Below, piece by piece: positions 33,474 to 43,347 of a stretch of 43,502 nucleotides of DNA. The stretch is from Lachnospiraceae bacterium (GTDB lineage: Bacteria > Bacillota > Clostridia > Lachnospirales > Lachnospiraceae). The stretch spans positions 1 to 43,502 of the forward strand of contig JAAVAC010000024.1 of assembly GCA_014804265.1 (NCBI GenBank). The letters run 5' to 3'. Under the pieces are notes generated by a model. The model saw only the letters and a program-made list of their open reading frames with translations. It made no database searches and was not told where the DNA came from. Position numbers and translations under genes: made by a program. How positions within the stretch are numbered: position 1 is the stretch's first letter; every line of letters begins with the position of its first letter.

Positions 33474-34499
33474 TTGAAGAAGAGAAAAGTTACTGCCAAA
33501 TTGATGGCATTTGGAAAAAAGAACACTGTTTTTAAATTCATATCTCTTGTATTGCTGGCTGTTTATTTGTTTTTCTATTATGCAAAGCAGTATTGCATCC
33601 AAAATAGAAAACGGTATGCCTGTATTTTCTGTGCCTGTCTGATTTTTGCCATTAGTTCCAGCTTTTCCTTTGAAGGAAAGGAGTTAGAAGGGACAGTTGT
33701 AAAAGACGGAATGGATACGGAATATGATTTGCCAAAGGAAGCCGTAAGCAGCGGCAGCAATATGGAAGAAGTGGCGATCCTTGAGGACAAGGATGTCATG
33801 GAGGGCTATGAAAATTCAGAGCTGGAATACGTAACGGAAGAGGATAAGTTCAGCATCGATGAAATCCTCACTGCCGGAGAGGGATATTTGGAAAGCGTTT
33901 CAGAAAATTCCACAAAGGGACAGTTGAGCATTGATGACTGGCAGCTTGTGCTGATCAATAAACATCATTCTATTCCGGATGATTATACATTTACATTAGG
34001 AACCATCAAAGGAAATATGCAGTGTGATGAGAGGATTATTCCTGAGCTCATGGAAATGCTTCAGGCGGCGAAAGAGGATGGAGTCAGTCTGATCATCTGT
34101 TCTCCATATCGGGATCTGAATCGTCAGAAGGTATTATTTGAACGGAAAATCAAGGCATATATGAGAAAGGGCTATTCCTATTTAGAGGCTTATCAGATTA
34201 GTTCACAGGCCGTTACCGTTCCGGGAGCCAGCGAGCATCAGATTGGACTTGCCATAGACTTTTTGTGCAAGGGTTATTCTTCTTTAAACGAGGGATTTGA
34301 AGATACAGAAGGCGGAAGATGGCTGGCGGAGCACAGCTATGAATATGGATTTGTCTTAAGATATCCTAAGGGAAAGGAATATATTACCGGCATTGAATAC
34401 GAGCCATGGCATTTTAGGTATGTAGGCAGGGAGGCTGCTGCCATTATGACGGAAGAAGAACTGACTTTGGAAGAATTTGTAGAACAAATCGATGAATAA
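33474..34499 (+). CDS. VanY-type D-alanyl-D-alanine carboxypeptidase (peptidase M15B)
   Basis: A 341-residue membrane-anchored zinc peptidase that removes the terminal D-Ala from peptidoglycan stem peptides. The N-terminus has two hydrophobic stretches (22-37 and 48-64), then a variable acidic linker. Zn ligands are H255 and D262 (SEHQIGLAIDF) and H313 in EPWHFRYVG, with the catalytic Glu310 in the same block. The start is TTG 33474, right after an in-frame stop, with GATGAGG-like spacing upstream; ATG 33507 lacks a site. It follows the 33.1 kb hairpin and is followed by tgt 12 bases later. Confidence 0.9.
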   Translation: MKKRKVTAKLMAFGKKNTVFKFISLVLLAVYLFFYYAKQYCIQNRKRYACIFCACLIFAISSSFSFEGKELEGTVVKDGMDTEYDLPKEAVSSGSNMEEVAILEDKDVMEGYENSELEYVTEEDKFSIDEILTAGEGYLESVSENSTKGQLSIDDWQLVLINKHHSIPDDYTFTLGTIKGNMQCDERIIPELMEMLQAAKEDGVSLIICSPYRDLNRQKVLFERKIKAYMRKGYSYLEAYQISSQAVTVPGASEHQIGLAIDFLCKGYSSLNEGFEDTEGGRWLAEHSYEYGFVLRYPKGKEYITGIEYEPWHFRYVGREAAAIMTEEELTLEEFVEQIDE

Positions 34500-34511
34500 A
34501 CAGAGGTATGT

Positions 34512-35639
34512 ATGTATCGGATATTAAAACAGGAAGGAAGAGCCAAGAGAGGCGAATTTCAAACAGTACATGGGGTCATTCAGACCCCTGTTTTTATGAA
34601 TGTAGGGACGGTGGCAGCCATTAAGGGGGCTGTCTCCACAGAAGATTTGAAGCAGATAGGGACGCAGGTGGAGTTATCCAACACTTACCATCTTCATGTG
34701 CGTCCGGGAGATGCAGTTATAAAAAAATTAGGCGGCCTCCATAAGTTCATGGTATGGGACAAGCCTATCCTTACCGATTCGGGAGGATTTCAGGTGTTTT
34801 CCCTGGCAGGGCTTAGAAAGATCAAAGAAGAAGGCGTTTATTTCCAATCCCATGTGGATGGGCGCAGGATATTTATGGGGCCGGAAGAAAGCATGCAGAT
34901 TCAGTCCAATCTGGCATCTACCATTGCCATGGCTTTTGATGAGTGCCCTTCAAGCAAAGCGGACAGAGAGTATGTGACGGCTTCCGTAGAACGCACTACC
35001 AGATGGCTTGCCCGTTGTAAGAGTGAGATGAAAAGACTGAATGGACTGGAAGACACCATCAATAAACAACAGATGCTGTTTGGAATCAATCAGGGGGCTG
35101 TTTTTGCGGATATCCGCAGGGAACATGCCAAAAGAATCAGCGAGTTTGATTTGGATGGCTATGCCATCGGTGGACTGGCGGTAGGAGAAACTCATCAGGA
35201 GATGTATTATATACTGGAAGAAACTGTTCCATATCTGCCAGTGGATAAGCCCACTTATCTGATGGGAGTAGGAACTCCGGCCAATATACTGGAAGGAGTG
35301 GAACGGGGAGTGGACTTTTTTGACTGCGTTTATCCTACCAGAAACGGACGGCATGGACATTTATATACCAGATTCGGAAAGATAAATTTATTCAATGCCA
35401 AATATGAGCTGGATGATGCGCCTATTGAAGAGGGGTGCGGCTGTCCAGCCTGCAGGACTTATTCCAGAGCCTATATCAGACATTTATTAAAGGCAAAGGA
35501 AATGCTTGGTATGCGTCTTTGTGTCCTGCATAATCTCTATTTTTACAATCATTTGATGGAAGAGATCAGGAACGCCCTGGATGAGAACCGATTCGGGGAA
35601 TATAAAAAGCAAATGCTGGAAAGCATGAAAATTTTGTAA
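34512..35639 (+). CDS. tgt: tRNA-guanine transglycosylase
   Basis: A 375-residue enzyme that exchanges guanine 34 for preQ1 in tRNAs with GUN anticodons, part of queuosine synthesis. Motifs: TDSGGFQVFSL near residue 92 (nucleophile Asp region), GIGVGTP-type block YLMGVGTPANILEGV, and the zinc site CGCPACRTYSRAYIRHL. The full length is normal. The start is ATG 34512. It leads into yajC, as in many bacteria, with 74 bases between. Confidence 0.96.
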   Translation: MYRILKQEGRAKRGEFQTVHGVIQTPVFMNVGTVAAIKGAVSTEDLKQIGTQVELSNTYHLHVRPGDAVIKKLGGLHKFMVWDKPILTDSGGFQVFSLAGLRKIKEEGVYFQSHVDGRRIFMGPEESMQIQSNLASTIAMAFDECPSSKADREYVTASVERTTRWLARCKSEMKRLNGLEDTINKQQMLFGINQGAVFADIRREHAKRISEFDLDGYAIGGLAVGETHQEMYYILEETVPYLPVDKPTYLMGVGTPANILEGVERGVDFFDCVYPTRNGRHGHLYTRFGKINLFNAKYELDDAPIEEGCGCPACRTYSRAYIRHLLKAKEMLGMRLCVLHNLYFYNHLMEEIRNALDENRFGEYKKQMLESMKIL

Positions 35640-35713
35640 AAATACTTGAAGTAAAGATGAGTTTTGTGTATGATGTCTTTTAGTGCAAGTAAACAGACCA
35701 GGAGGTAATAAAT

Positions 35714-36034
35714 ATGATTTTGTCAGGAGCAACGGAACAGACGGCAGGCGGGCTATCAGGAGTGATTCTGCTAGTATATATTGTAGGGATATTTGCATTC
35801 TTTTATTTTGTGATGATTCGTCCCCAGAAAAAGGAGCAGGCGAAAATGAATGCCATGCTTTCCAAGTTGGAAACAGGTGACAGTGTATTGACTACAAGCG
35901 GATTCTATGGAGTGGTCATTGATATTGACGATACGGACGATACGGTGATTGTAGAGTTTGGCAATAACAAGAACTGCCGTATTCCAATGAATAAAACTGC
36001 TATTGCCCAGGTGGAAAAGGCAAATGGGGAATAA
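35714..36034 (+). CDS. yajC: Preprotein translocase subunit YajC
   Basis: A 106-residue protein with one transmembrane segment (residues about 18-38) followed by the conserved MIRPQKKEQAKMNAML block and the YajC core (GDSVLTTSGFYGVVIDIDD). It is an accessory of SecDF at the membrane. ATG 35714 has AGGAGG upstream with good spacing. The tgt-yajC order is the usual one; secDF is not present downstream, a YcxB-like gene follows instead after a terminator. Confidence 0.93.
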   Translation: MILSGATEQTAGGLSGVILLVYIVGIFAFFYFVMIRPQKKEQAKMNAMLSKLETGDSVLTTSGFYGVVIDIDDTDDTVIVEFGNNKNCRIPMNKTAIAQVEKANGE

Positions 36035-36051
36035 CATGTGGAATGGAAAAG

Positions 36052-36077
36052 AATCCTGCTTTGGCGGGATTTTTTTA
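36052..36077 (+). terminator. Rho-independent terminator after yajC
   Basis: AATCCTGC, loop TTTG, GCGGGATT (one wobble), then seven T's. It ends the tgt-yajC unit. Confidence 0.85.
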
Positions 36078-36160
36078 TTTGGAAGTGGTTTGGCATAAAC
36101 ATTGATGCGGAAGATGCTATTGGGGAACGTGACTGGTAAGAAAGCAGGGAGGATATAAAA

Positions 36161-36718
36161 GTGGGAGAGGTTATAGCGGAAAACATTCAAATATTGAACG
36201 GACAGGATTTCGTGGAAGCTTATGAGGTATTCTGGGAATGGAATCGGAAGAAGCGGAAAAAGGCTAATGTTTCCTTGATTGTTTTTGGAATCGTAGGAAT
36301 ATTGTCGTGGGTGACTTCTTTTATAGCAGGCTGGACATTTTTGGTTAAGCTTGCCTTAATGGCATATGTTGTATTTATCCTATATATGTTTTGTGCAGTG
36401 AATCGGTATAATCCAGAAAAATGGGCAGGGAAATTATTGCAAAGCTATAGGAATGCATATGAAAATGAGGATAGAACGATTTTCTATACAGATAGAATCG
36501 TGAAAAAAGCGCTGGGGAAGCAGCGGATTATTGAATATAGAAAAATAGTACAGATACAATCCACAGAGAATCTGCTTGTCTTTATCATGGCAGATGATGC
36601 AGATGGAAAAACGCAAATGGGATTGGTTCGAAAAGATGGCTTTAAGCAGGGATCAGCAGAAAAGGTTTTAGAGGCGGTAAATGGAAAAAATGGACTTGAA
36701 ATTGTTAAGGGCAGATAG
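36161..36718 (+). CDS. YcxB-like membrane protein
   Basis: A 185-residue protein with two membrane segments (about 40-60 and 62-82) and a C-terminal cytoplasmic domain that resembles the YcxB-like domain (IFYTDRIVKKALGKQRIIEYRKIVQIQ, then the LVFIMADD strand and KVLEAVNG tail). The start is GTG 36161 with GGGAGG at 36148-36153. Function unknown. A GNAT-like fragment begins inside its last codons in another frame. Confidence 0.75.
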   Translation: MGEVIAENIQILNGQDFVEAYEVFWEWNRKKRKKANVSLIVFGIVGILSWVTSFIAGWTFLVKLALMAYVVFILYMFCAVNRYNPEKWAGKLLQSYRNAYENEDRTIFYTDRIVKKALGKQRIIEYRKIVQIQSTENLLVFIMADDADGKTQMGLVRKDGFKQGSAEKVLEAVNGKNGLEIVKGR

Positions 36719-36773
36719 AGAGGATGCAAAAGAACTGCATGCAATGCAGTATGATTTCATCTGCCTGGGGTAG
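36690..36773 (+). pseudogene. 5' fragment of a GNAT-like acetyltransferase
   Basis: ATG 36690 opens 27 codons, MDLKLLRADREDAKELHAMQ and a few more, then TAG 36771. This is a typical GNAT N-terminus. The frame breaks where remnant of a B-type repeat starts (36770). It overlaps the end of the YcxB-like gene. Confidence 0.45.
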
Positions 36774-36829
36774 CGCAAAAGCGTGCCCGGAAGACTATTC
36801 TATGCTCTGCCGGCTCCCACGTCCTCTTA
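36770..36829 (+). repeat. Right-half remnant of a B-type repeat
   Basis: The sequence TAGCGCAAAAGCGTGCCC, then the right arm GGAAGACTATTCTATGCTCT and CTCCCACGTCCTCTTAT match the right half of copy B2 and its flank. The left half is absent. It precedes leuB by about 110 bases. Confidence 0.8.
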
Positions 36830-36937
36830 TCCAAATCCCCTTTCAAATCAATCCATGAAAACAGTTGCTATTTCCCACCATTTGAGATATGATAAGAAAG
36901 GTGTTTTATAAGTTTTAGAAGGAAAGGAAGTAACAAC

Positions 36938-38020
36938 ATGAATTTAAACATTGGATGTATTGCAGGAGACGGCATCGGGCCGGAAATCGTAGGAGAAGCC
37001 AGAAAGGTGCTGGACAAGGTGGCTTCCAAATACGGGCACAGCATTACATATACAGATATTTTAATGGGAGGAGCTTCCATTGACGTTCATGGAGTCCCCC
37101 TTACTGACGAAGCGATTGCCCAGGCAAAAGCTTCTGATGCGGTTTTAATGGGTTCCATCGGAGGGGATACCAATACCTCCCCATGGTATCAGTTAGAACC
37201 TTCCAAAAGACCGGAGGCAGGGCTTTTAGCAATCAGAAAGGCGCTGAATCTGTTTGCCAACTTAAGGCCTGCCGTCTTATATGAAGAGTTAGCAGGAGCT
37301 TGTCCTTTAAAAGCGGAAATCAGCGCAAAGGGCTTTGACATGATGATCATGCGGGAGCTTACAGGAGGCCTTTATTTCGGAGAGAGAAAGACCATAGAAG
37401 AAAACGGCGTGAAAAAAGCCATTGATACATTGACCTATGATGAAAATGAAATCCGCCGTATTGCCATTAAGGCATTTGACATTGCCATGAAAAGGAGCAA
37501 GAAGGTAACAAGTGTGGACAAGGCGAATGTACTGGATTCCTCAAGACTTTGGAGAGCGGTGGTCAATGAAGTGGCAAAGGATTATCCGGAGGTAACATTA
37601 GAGCATATGTTAGTGGACAACTGTGCCATGCAGTTAGTAAAAAATCCGGCCCAGTTTGATGTGATCTTAACGGAAAATATGTTTGGCGATATTTTATCGG
37701 ATGAAGCCAGCATGGTAACCGGCTCCATCGGCATGCTTGCTTCTGCCAGCTTAAATGACAGTAAATTCGGCTTATATGAGCCAAGCCACGGTTCAGCGCC
37801 GGATATTGCAGGAAAAGGCATTGCCAATCCCATTGCTACGATTTTAAGCGCATCCATGATGCTGCGCTATACGTTTGATCTGGACAAAGAAGCGGATGCT
37901 ATTGACCATGCGGTGAAACAGGTGCTGAAGGAGGGCTATCGCACCGGAGACATTATGGCGGAAGGCTGCACTCAGGTTGGTACTGAACAGATGGGCGACC
38001 TGATCTGCGACAGGATTTAA
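36938..38020 (+). CDS. leuB: 3-isopropylmalate dehydrogenase
   Basis: A 360-residue NAD-dependent dehydrogenase oxidising 3-isopropylmalate in leucine synthesis. Motifs: GDGIGPEIVGEARKVL at the start, RPAVLYEELAGACPLK, LTGGLYFGERKT, and SGSAPDIAGKGIANP-type block GSAPDIAGKGIANPIATILS. The start is ATG 36938 with GAAGGAAAGGAAGT upstream. It is first in a cluster with ilvD and ilvB; leuA, leuCD and ilvC are not in view. No T-box leader was seen in the 160 bases upstream. Confidence 0.97.
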   Translation: MNLNIGCIAGDGIGPEIVGEARKVLDKVASKYGHSITYTDILMGGASIDVHGVPLTDEAIAQAKASDAVLMGSIGGDTNTSPWYQLEPSKRPEAGLLAIRKALNLFANLRPAVLYEELAGACPLKAEISAKGFDMMIMRELTGGLYFGERKTIEENGVKKAIDTLTYDENEIRRIAIKAFDIAMKRSKKVTSVDKANVLDSSRLWRAVVNEVAKDYPEVTLEHMLVDNCAMQLVKNPAQFDVILTENMFGDILSDEASMVTGSIGMLASASLNDSKFGLYEPSHGSAPDIAGKGIANPIATILSASMMLRYTFDLDKEADAIDHAVKQVLKEGYRTGDIMAEGCTQVGTEQMGDLICDRI

Positions 38021-38022
38021 TT

Positions 38023-38361
38023 ATGAATCAACGAAAGATACCATTTTTGTTTTTTGTGTTAGGTGTCATGCAGTGCATGATAAGAACCTTATTCATTGGG
38101 GCGCTTGGGATGGTTTTTTCCCTTGTTGGACTGATTCTGAGAAACAGATTGTCACAGGTGGGAATCGGAATGTTTGGTTTGTGGCTTTTGCTTTCGATTT
38201 TAGATGAAATCAGGATTTGCCATACCATTAAGACCACTAGCGATAATCCTCAAGTGAATGAGTTTTTTGATAAGATGTTTGGTGAAGAACAAGAGATGAA
38301 GAAAATATTGGATGAAGCAACAGAACGCATTATAAAAGGAGAGAAGAAAGATGAGAAGTGA
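38023..38361 (+). CDS. Small membrane protein in the leuB-ilvD cluster
   Basis: A 112-residue protein with two or three hydrophobic segments (about 8-18, 22-38 and 45-60) and a charged C-terminal tail ([25 protein letters not shown]). It starts 3 bases after the leuB stop and its end overlaps the ilvD start by 11 bases, so it belongs to the operon. Function unknown; no motif recognised. Confidence 0.75.
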   Translation: MNQRKIPFLFFVLGVMQCMIRTLFIGALGMVFSLVGLILRNRLSQVGIGMFGLWLLLSILDEIRICHTIKTTSDNPQVNEFFDKMFGEEQEMKKILDEATERIIKGEKKDEK

Positions 38362-40024
38362 TTCCGTAACAAAAGGAGTGCAGCAGGCACCCCACAGAAG
38401 CTTATTCAACGCATTAGGCTACACAGAAGAAGAAAGACAGAGACCGTTAATCGGTATCGTAAGCTCATATAATGAAATCGTGCCGGGACATATGAACCTG
38501 GATAAAATCGTAGAAGCGGTGAAAATGGGAGTGGCCATGGCAGGAGGCACTCCGGTAGTATTCCCGGCAATTGCCGTATGTGACGGAATTGCCATGGGAC
38601 ATATCGGCATGAAATATTCCCTTGTGACAAGGGATCTGATTGCGGACAGCACCGAATGTATGGCAATGGCTCATGGCTTTGACGGGCTTGTGATGGTTCC
38701 AAACTGTGACAAGAACGTGCCGGGACTTTTGATGGCGGCTGCAAGAGTGAATATTCCCACTATTTTTGTTTCGGGCGGTCCTATGCTTGCAGGCCGTGTA
38801 AAAGGAGAAAAGAGAAGTTTGTCTTCCATGTTTGAAGCGGTAGGAAGCGTTGCTGCAGGAACCATGACTATGGAAGATTTGGCGGAATTTGAAGAAAAGG
38901 TATGTCCTACCTGCGGTTCCTGTTCCGGTATGTATACGGCTAACTCCATGAACTGCCTGACAGAAGCGCTTGGAATGGGACTTAGGGGAAACGGCACTAT
39001 TCCGGCTGTTTATTCCGAAAGAATCCGCCTTGCAAAACATGCGGGCATGAAAATCATGGAACTGGTGGAAAAGGACATCAAGCCTCGTGACATCATGACG
39101 GAAAAAGCATTTTTAAATGCCCTTACCATGGATATGGCCCTTGGCTGTTCCACAAACTCCATGCTTCATTTACCGGCAATTGCCCATGAAGCGGGAGTGG
39201 AATTAAATGTGGACATTGCCAATGAATTATCCGCAAAGACACCAAACTTATGTCATCTGGCACCGGCAGGTCCTACTTATATGGAGGACTTAAATGAAGC
39301 TGGCGGCGTTTATGCGGTTATGAAAGAACTTACCAAAAAGAACTTATTATATACAGATCTGCTGACAGTAACCGGAAAGACCGTAGGGGAAAACATTGCA
39401 AATGCAGTGAACAAAAATCCAGAGGTAATCCGTCCTATTGAGAACCCATACAGCGAAACAGGCGGAATTGCCGTATTAAAAGGAAATCTGGCGCCGGATT
39501 CCGGTGTGGTGAAACGTTCAGCGGTAGTACCGGAAATGATGGTTCATGAAGGACCTGCCAGAGTCTTTGACTGTGAAGAGGATGCCATCGAGGCAATCAA
39601 AGGCGGAAAGATCGTAGCAGGAGATGTAGTAGTAATTCGTTATGAAGGACCAAAGGGAGGACCAGGTATGCGTGAAATGCTCAATCCAACCTCCGCCATT
39701 GCAGGCATGGGTCTTGGCTCTTCTGTAGCATTGATTACCGACGGACGTTTTTCCGGCGCATCCAGAGGCGCTTCCATCGGCCATGTTTCACCGGAAGCGG
39801 CAGTAGGCGGCCCCATTGCTTTTGTGGAAGAAGGAGATATCATTTCCATCAATATTCCGGAAAATACTTTAAATGTAAAAGTATCTGAGGAAGAAATGGA
39901 AAGAAGAAAAGCAAACTGGGTACCAAGAGAACCTAAGGTGACTACCGGATATCTGAACCGGTACCGTTCTTTGGTTACAAGTGGAAACAGAGGCGCAGTG
40001 CTGGAAGTTCCCAAAGAGAAATAA
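38351..40024 (+). CDS. ilvD: Dihydroxy-acid dehydratase
   Basis: A 557-residue Fe-S enzyme dehydrating 2,3-dihydroxy acids in valine, leucine and isoleucine synthesis. Iron-sulfur ligand cysteines are in PNCDKNVPG and [17 protein letters not shown]. The conserved [13 protein letters not shown] block is present near residue 460. The start at ATG 38351 overlaps the small membrane protein gene. Full length. Confidence 0.97.
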   Translation: MRSDSVTKGVQQAPHRSLFNALGYTEEERQRPLIGIVSSYNEIVPGHMNLDKIVEAVKMGVAMAGGTPVVFPAIAVCDGIAMGHIGMKYSLVTRDLIADSTECMAMAHGFDGLVMVPNCDKNVPGLLMAAARVNIPTIFVSGGPMLAGRVKGEKRSLSSMFEAVGSVAAGTMTMEDLAEFEEKVCPTCGSCSGMYTANSMNCLTEALGMGLRGNGTIPAVYSERIRLAKHAGMKIMELVEKDIKPRDIMTEKAFLNALTMDMALGCSTNSMLHLPAIAHEAGVELNVDIANELSAKTPNLCHLAPAGPTYMEDLNEAGGVYAVMKELTKKNLLYTDLLTVTGKTVGENIANAVNKNPEVIRPIENPYSETGGIAVLKGNLAPDSGVVKRSAVVPEMMVHEGPARVFDCEEDAIEAIKGGKIVAGDVVVIRYEGPKGGPGMREMLNPTSAIAGMGLGSSVALITDGRFSGASRGASIGHVSPEAAVGGPIAFVEEGDIISINIPENTLNVKVSEEEMERRKANWVPREPKVTTGYLNRYRSLVTSGNRGAVLEVPKEK

Positions 40025-40072
40025 AGACGGGAAATGCAGAAAATGTATATACAGAAGGGATGATAGTAAGAC

Positions 40073-41761
40073 ATGCAGTTGACAGGTGCGGAAATAGTAA
40101 TTGAGTGCTTAAAGGAACAGGGCGTGGATACGGTATTCGGCTATCCGGGCGGCACGATTTTAAATGTATACGATGCTTTATATAAACATCAGGATGAGAT
40201 TACCCATATTTTGACTTCTCACGAACAGGGGGCTTCCCATGCGGCAGACGGTTATGCAAGGGCAACGGGAAAGGTAGGAGTCTGCCTTGCCACAAGCGGT
40301 CCGGGAGCTACCAATCTGGTAACGGGTATTGCAACCGCTTATATGGATTCCGTTCCCATGGTTGCCATTACAGCCAATGTAAACCTGCCTCTTCTTGGAA
40401 AGGATACCTTCCAGGAGGTGGACATTGCAGGGGTTACCATGCCCATTACCAAGCACAATTATATTGTAAAGGATGTAACGGTGTTAGCAGATACGTTAAG
40501 AAAGGCCTTCCATATTGCAAGAAGCGGCAGGCCGGGACCTGTTTTGGTGGATATTACAAAGGATGTAACGGCAAATCTTTGTGAATATGAGCCAAAGAAG
40601 CCAATGGATATGGAGCGGATCAACAAGTTTACATCCGAGGAAGTGGAGCAGGTGCTTTCTTATATCAGGGAAGCAAAAAAGCCTTATATCTATTTAGGAG
40701 GAGGCGCCATTCATTCAGGCGCATCAAAGGAGGTAAGAACCTTTGCAAAGCTGGTAGACTGCCCGGTATGTGATACACTTATGGGAAAAGGCGCTTTTGA
40801 CGGAAAAGACGAGCTGTATACAGGTATGATCGGCATGCATGGAACGAAAGCTTCCAATTTAGGTGTGGCAAAATGCGATCTGCTCATTGCACTTGGAGCA
40901 AGATTTTCCGACCGTGTAACCGGAAATCCCAATAAGTTTGCAGAAAATGCCAGAATCATACAGATTGATATTGATGCGGCGGAAATCAATAAGAATATCA
41001 AGACCGATGCTTCCCTGATTGGGGATTTAAAAGATGTGCTTTCGGAAATCAACCAAAAGCTTGAGCAACAGGAACACAAGGAATGGACGGATTATGTAAA
41101 GGGCTTAAAGGAACAGTTCCCGTTAAAATACGACGAGGAGGGACTTACCTGCCCTTATGTGATAGAACAGCTTGACCTTGCTACGGAGGGAAAGGCCATT
41201 GTTACAACGGATGTGGGACAGCATCAGATGTGGGCATCCCAGTTTTACCAATATACAGAGCCCAGGACATTTATTTCTTCCGGCGGTCTTGGCACTATGG
41301 GATACGGTCTGGGTGCATGTATCGGCGCAAAGGTGGGAAGGCCGGACAAAATCTGCGTCAATATTGGTGGAGATGGCTGTTTCCGCATGAATATGAATGA
41401 GCTTGCAACTGCAAGCCGTTACAACATTCCCATTATCCAGATCATCATCAACAATCAGGTGCTTGGCATGGTAAGACAGTGGCAGACCTTATTTTATGGA
41501 AAAAGATATTCACAGACCATTCTTACCGATAAGGTGGATTATTGCAAGGTGGCGGAAGGCTTGGGCTGTAAGGCGTTTCGGGTTACGAAAAAGGAAGAAG
41601 TGCTTCCTGCCATCAAAAAGGCAATGGAATGTAAGGAGTCGGTTGTGATTGAATGTATGATTCAAAGTGACGACAAGGTATTCCCAATGGTTTCTCCGGG
41701 AGCGCCTATTGAGGAAGTGTTCGATGGAGACGACTTAAAAAAGAAGCCGTTAGGGCAGTAA
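40073..41761 (+). CDS. ilvB: Acetolactate synthase large subunit
   Basis: A 562-residue ThDP-dependent enzyme condensing pyruvate (or 2-oxobutyrate) to acetolactate/acetohydroxybutyrate. Motifs: FGYPGGTIL with VFGYPGG start, ATSGPGATNLVTGIATAY, GKDTFQEVDI, and the ThDP-Mg motif IGGDGCFRMNMNELATA...NNQVLGMVRQWQ. No small regulatory subunit (ilvN) follows; it may be elsewhere, or the enzyme may work alone. The gap after ilvD is 48 bases. Confidence 0.96.
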   Translation: MQLTGAEIVIECLKEQGVDTVFGYPGGTILNVYDALYKHQDEITHILTSHEQGASHAADGYARATGKVGVCLATSGPGATNLVTGIATAYMDSVPMVAITANVNLPLLGKDTFQEVDIAGVTMPITKHNYIVKDVTVLADTLRKAFHIARSGRPGPVLVDITKDVTANLCEYEPKKPMDMERINKFTSEEVEQVLSYIREAKKPYIYLGGGAIHSGASKEVRTFAKLVDCPVCDTLMGKGAFDGKDELYTGMIGMHGTKASNLGVAKCDLLIALGARFSDRVTGNPNKFAENARIIQIDIDAAEINKNIKTDASLIGDLKDVLSEINQKLEQQEHKEWTDYVKGLKEQFPLKYDEEGLTCPYVIEQLDLATEGKAIVTTDVGQHQMWASQFYQYTEPRTFISSGGLGTMGYGLGACIGAKVGRPDKICVNIGGDGCFRMNMNELATASRYNIPIIQIIINNQVLGMVRQWQTLFYGKRYSQTILTDKVDYCKVAEGLGCKAFRVTKKEEVLPAIKKAMECKESVVIECMIQSDDKVFPMVSPGAPIEEVFDGDDLKKKPLGQ

Positions 41762-41832
41762 GAAAATAGTTACCATATTTTCAGACAAACAGTAATATAC
41801 TTTAGAGATGAAATGGGAATTCAGAAAGAAAC

Positions 41833-43239
41833 ATGAAGAAAAGGCTGAAACTTATACTATTTATTTTTTTCATAACACCTATTATAATGTTTGGATTAAT
41901 CTACATAGGGCTGACTGCATATTATGCAGACAGCTTTATGTTTGGCGTGTTCATAAACGGCGTGTATGCTACCGGAAAGACACCGGAGGAAATCAACGAA
42001 AAGCTTTTGGAACGGGAAAAAGAGGAGCCTCTTACGATTGTGGACAAATTTGACGAATCCATATCCTTTGATCTGAAGCAGATTGATTATGAGGTGACAT
42101 TTCTGCCGGGCTTAAGGAAAATCCATAGTAAGCAGAACCCCTTTTTGTGGTTTAAAGGGCTTTCCGGTGGATATTCCAATTATTCCGTGGAGCCGGAAGG
42201 AATATTTGATGAAGAAGAGCTGGAGAAAAAGCTGTTTGAGACCGCTTTTATTCAAAATGCCGGTGATAAAAGCAGAATTAAGGTGGAGATAGAAAAAACA
42301 AGAGAGGGATATCAGCTGGTAGATACCACCAAAAATCTTCTGAACAAGGAACGGGCTTTAAAAGCGGTTATGAAAACTCTGAAGGAAGGGAAGGACCAGA
42401 TAAATCTAAAGGAAGAGGAATGCTATGACGAGGTGGAGTTTACAAAGGAAATGAAGGAGACTCTGGCCCTCTGGGAAAAAATAGAGCGGTTTCAGTCCGG
42501 AAAGATCACGTATCAAATGGATGAAGAACGGGAAGAAATTTTAGATGCCTCTATCACATGCGACTGGATACTTTTAGATGAAGAAGGAGAAATTCTGTTT
42601 GATGAAAATGGCGAACTCCAGTTAGATGAAGAAAAACTGAAAGAATTTGTAGGAAAGCTCTGCGATAAGTATGATACCACAAAAAAAGACAGGCCGTTTG
42701 AGACCACAAGAGGAGATACAGTCATAGTTCCGGCAGGCACTTATGGCAATAAGATTGACAAAAAAGCAGAAATAGAATATCTTATGGAAGCATTTGCGGC
42801 AAAGAAAGAGGAAGTCCATACTCCGGTTTATTCCCAAAGAGCATGGGGAGAAGGAGAAGATGATATCGGCGATACTTATATAGAAGTAGATATGACGGAA
42901 CAGAAGTTATATTACTACGTGCAGGGACGGCAGGTGTTATCGGCTTCTGTAGTGACCGGATGTACCGGGAAAGGAAATGGCACTCCCGCCAGGGCATGTT
43001 ATATTTACTTTAAGCAGAGGAATCGGGTGTTACGGGGAGAGGATTATGAAACCCCGGTGGATTACTGGATGGCTGTTTATGGAAATATCGGTATTCATGA
43101 TGCGAAATGGAGAGGGAAATTCGGAGGAACCATTTATAAATACAACGGCTCTCATGGTTGCATCAATACTCCATACAAAGAAGTGCAGAAGCTTTATGAA
43201 CTGGCAGAGGAAGGTACGCCGGTCATGATTTTTTATTAA
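41833..43239 (+). CDS. L,D-transpeptidase (YkuD) with PG-binding-like region
   Basis: A 468-residue membrane-anchored enzyme that forms 3-3 peptidoglycan cross-links or attaches proteins. One transmembrane segment (residues 7-30) precedes an acidic region of about 300 residues similar to the putative peptidoglycan-binding domain often found before YkuD. The YkuD catalytic block ends the protein: H422 in IGIHDAKW and C443 in SHGCINTP. The start ATG 41833 has only a weak site. A possible promoter lies near 41770-41800. With the VanY-type gene at 33.5 kb it hints at wall remodelling in this organism. Confidence 0.9.
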   Translation: MKKRLKLILFIFFITPIIMFGLIYIGLTAYYADSFMFGVFINGVYATGKTPEEINEKLLEREKEEPLTIVDKFDESISFDLKQIDYEVTFLPGLRKIHSKQNPFLWFKGLSGGYSNYSVEPEGIFDEEELEKKLFETAFIQNAGDKSRIKVEIEKTREGYQLVDTTKNLLNKERALKAVMKTLKEGKDQINLKEEECYDEVEFTKEMKETLALWEKIERFQSGKITYQMDEEREEILDASITCDWILLDEEGEILFDENGELQLDEEKLKEFVGKLCDKYDTTKKDRPFETTRGDTVIVPAGTYGNKIDKKAEIEYLMEAFAAKKEEVHTPVYSQRAWGEGEDDIGDTYIEVDMTEQKLYYYVQGRQVLSASVVTGCTGKGNGTPARACYIYFKQRNRVLRGEDYETPVDYWMAVYGNIGIHDAKWRGKFGGTIYKYNGSHGCINTPYKEVQKLYELAEEGTPVMIFY

Positions 43240-43243
43240 ATGG

Positions 43244-43272
43244 TTGACTTGTCTTGTAGGACTATGTAAAAT
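43244..43272 (+). promoter_or_regulatory. Promoter for serC
   Basis: TTGACT (43244-43249) and TAAAAT (43267-43272) with a 17-base gap, about 76 bases before the start codon. Confidence 0.7.
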
Positions 43273-43347
43273 ATAAATTATGCTTTCGTAGGAAAAAGTG
43301 ATAATATAGAAAATACAATATCGCAAAGAAAAGAGGAGGAGAAAAAG

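Noticed and set aside
36774-36937. Possible T-box or other amino-acid-responsive leader before leuB
   Set aside because: No T-box conserved bases or long stem-loop with terminator found; the segment is mostly repeat remnant and AT-rich DNA.
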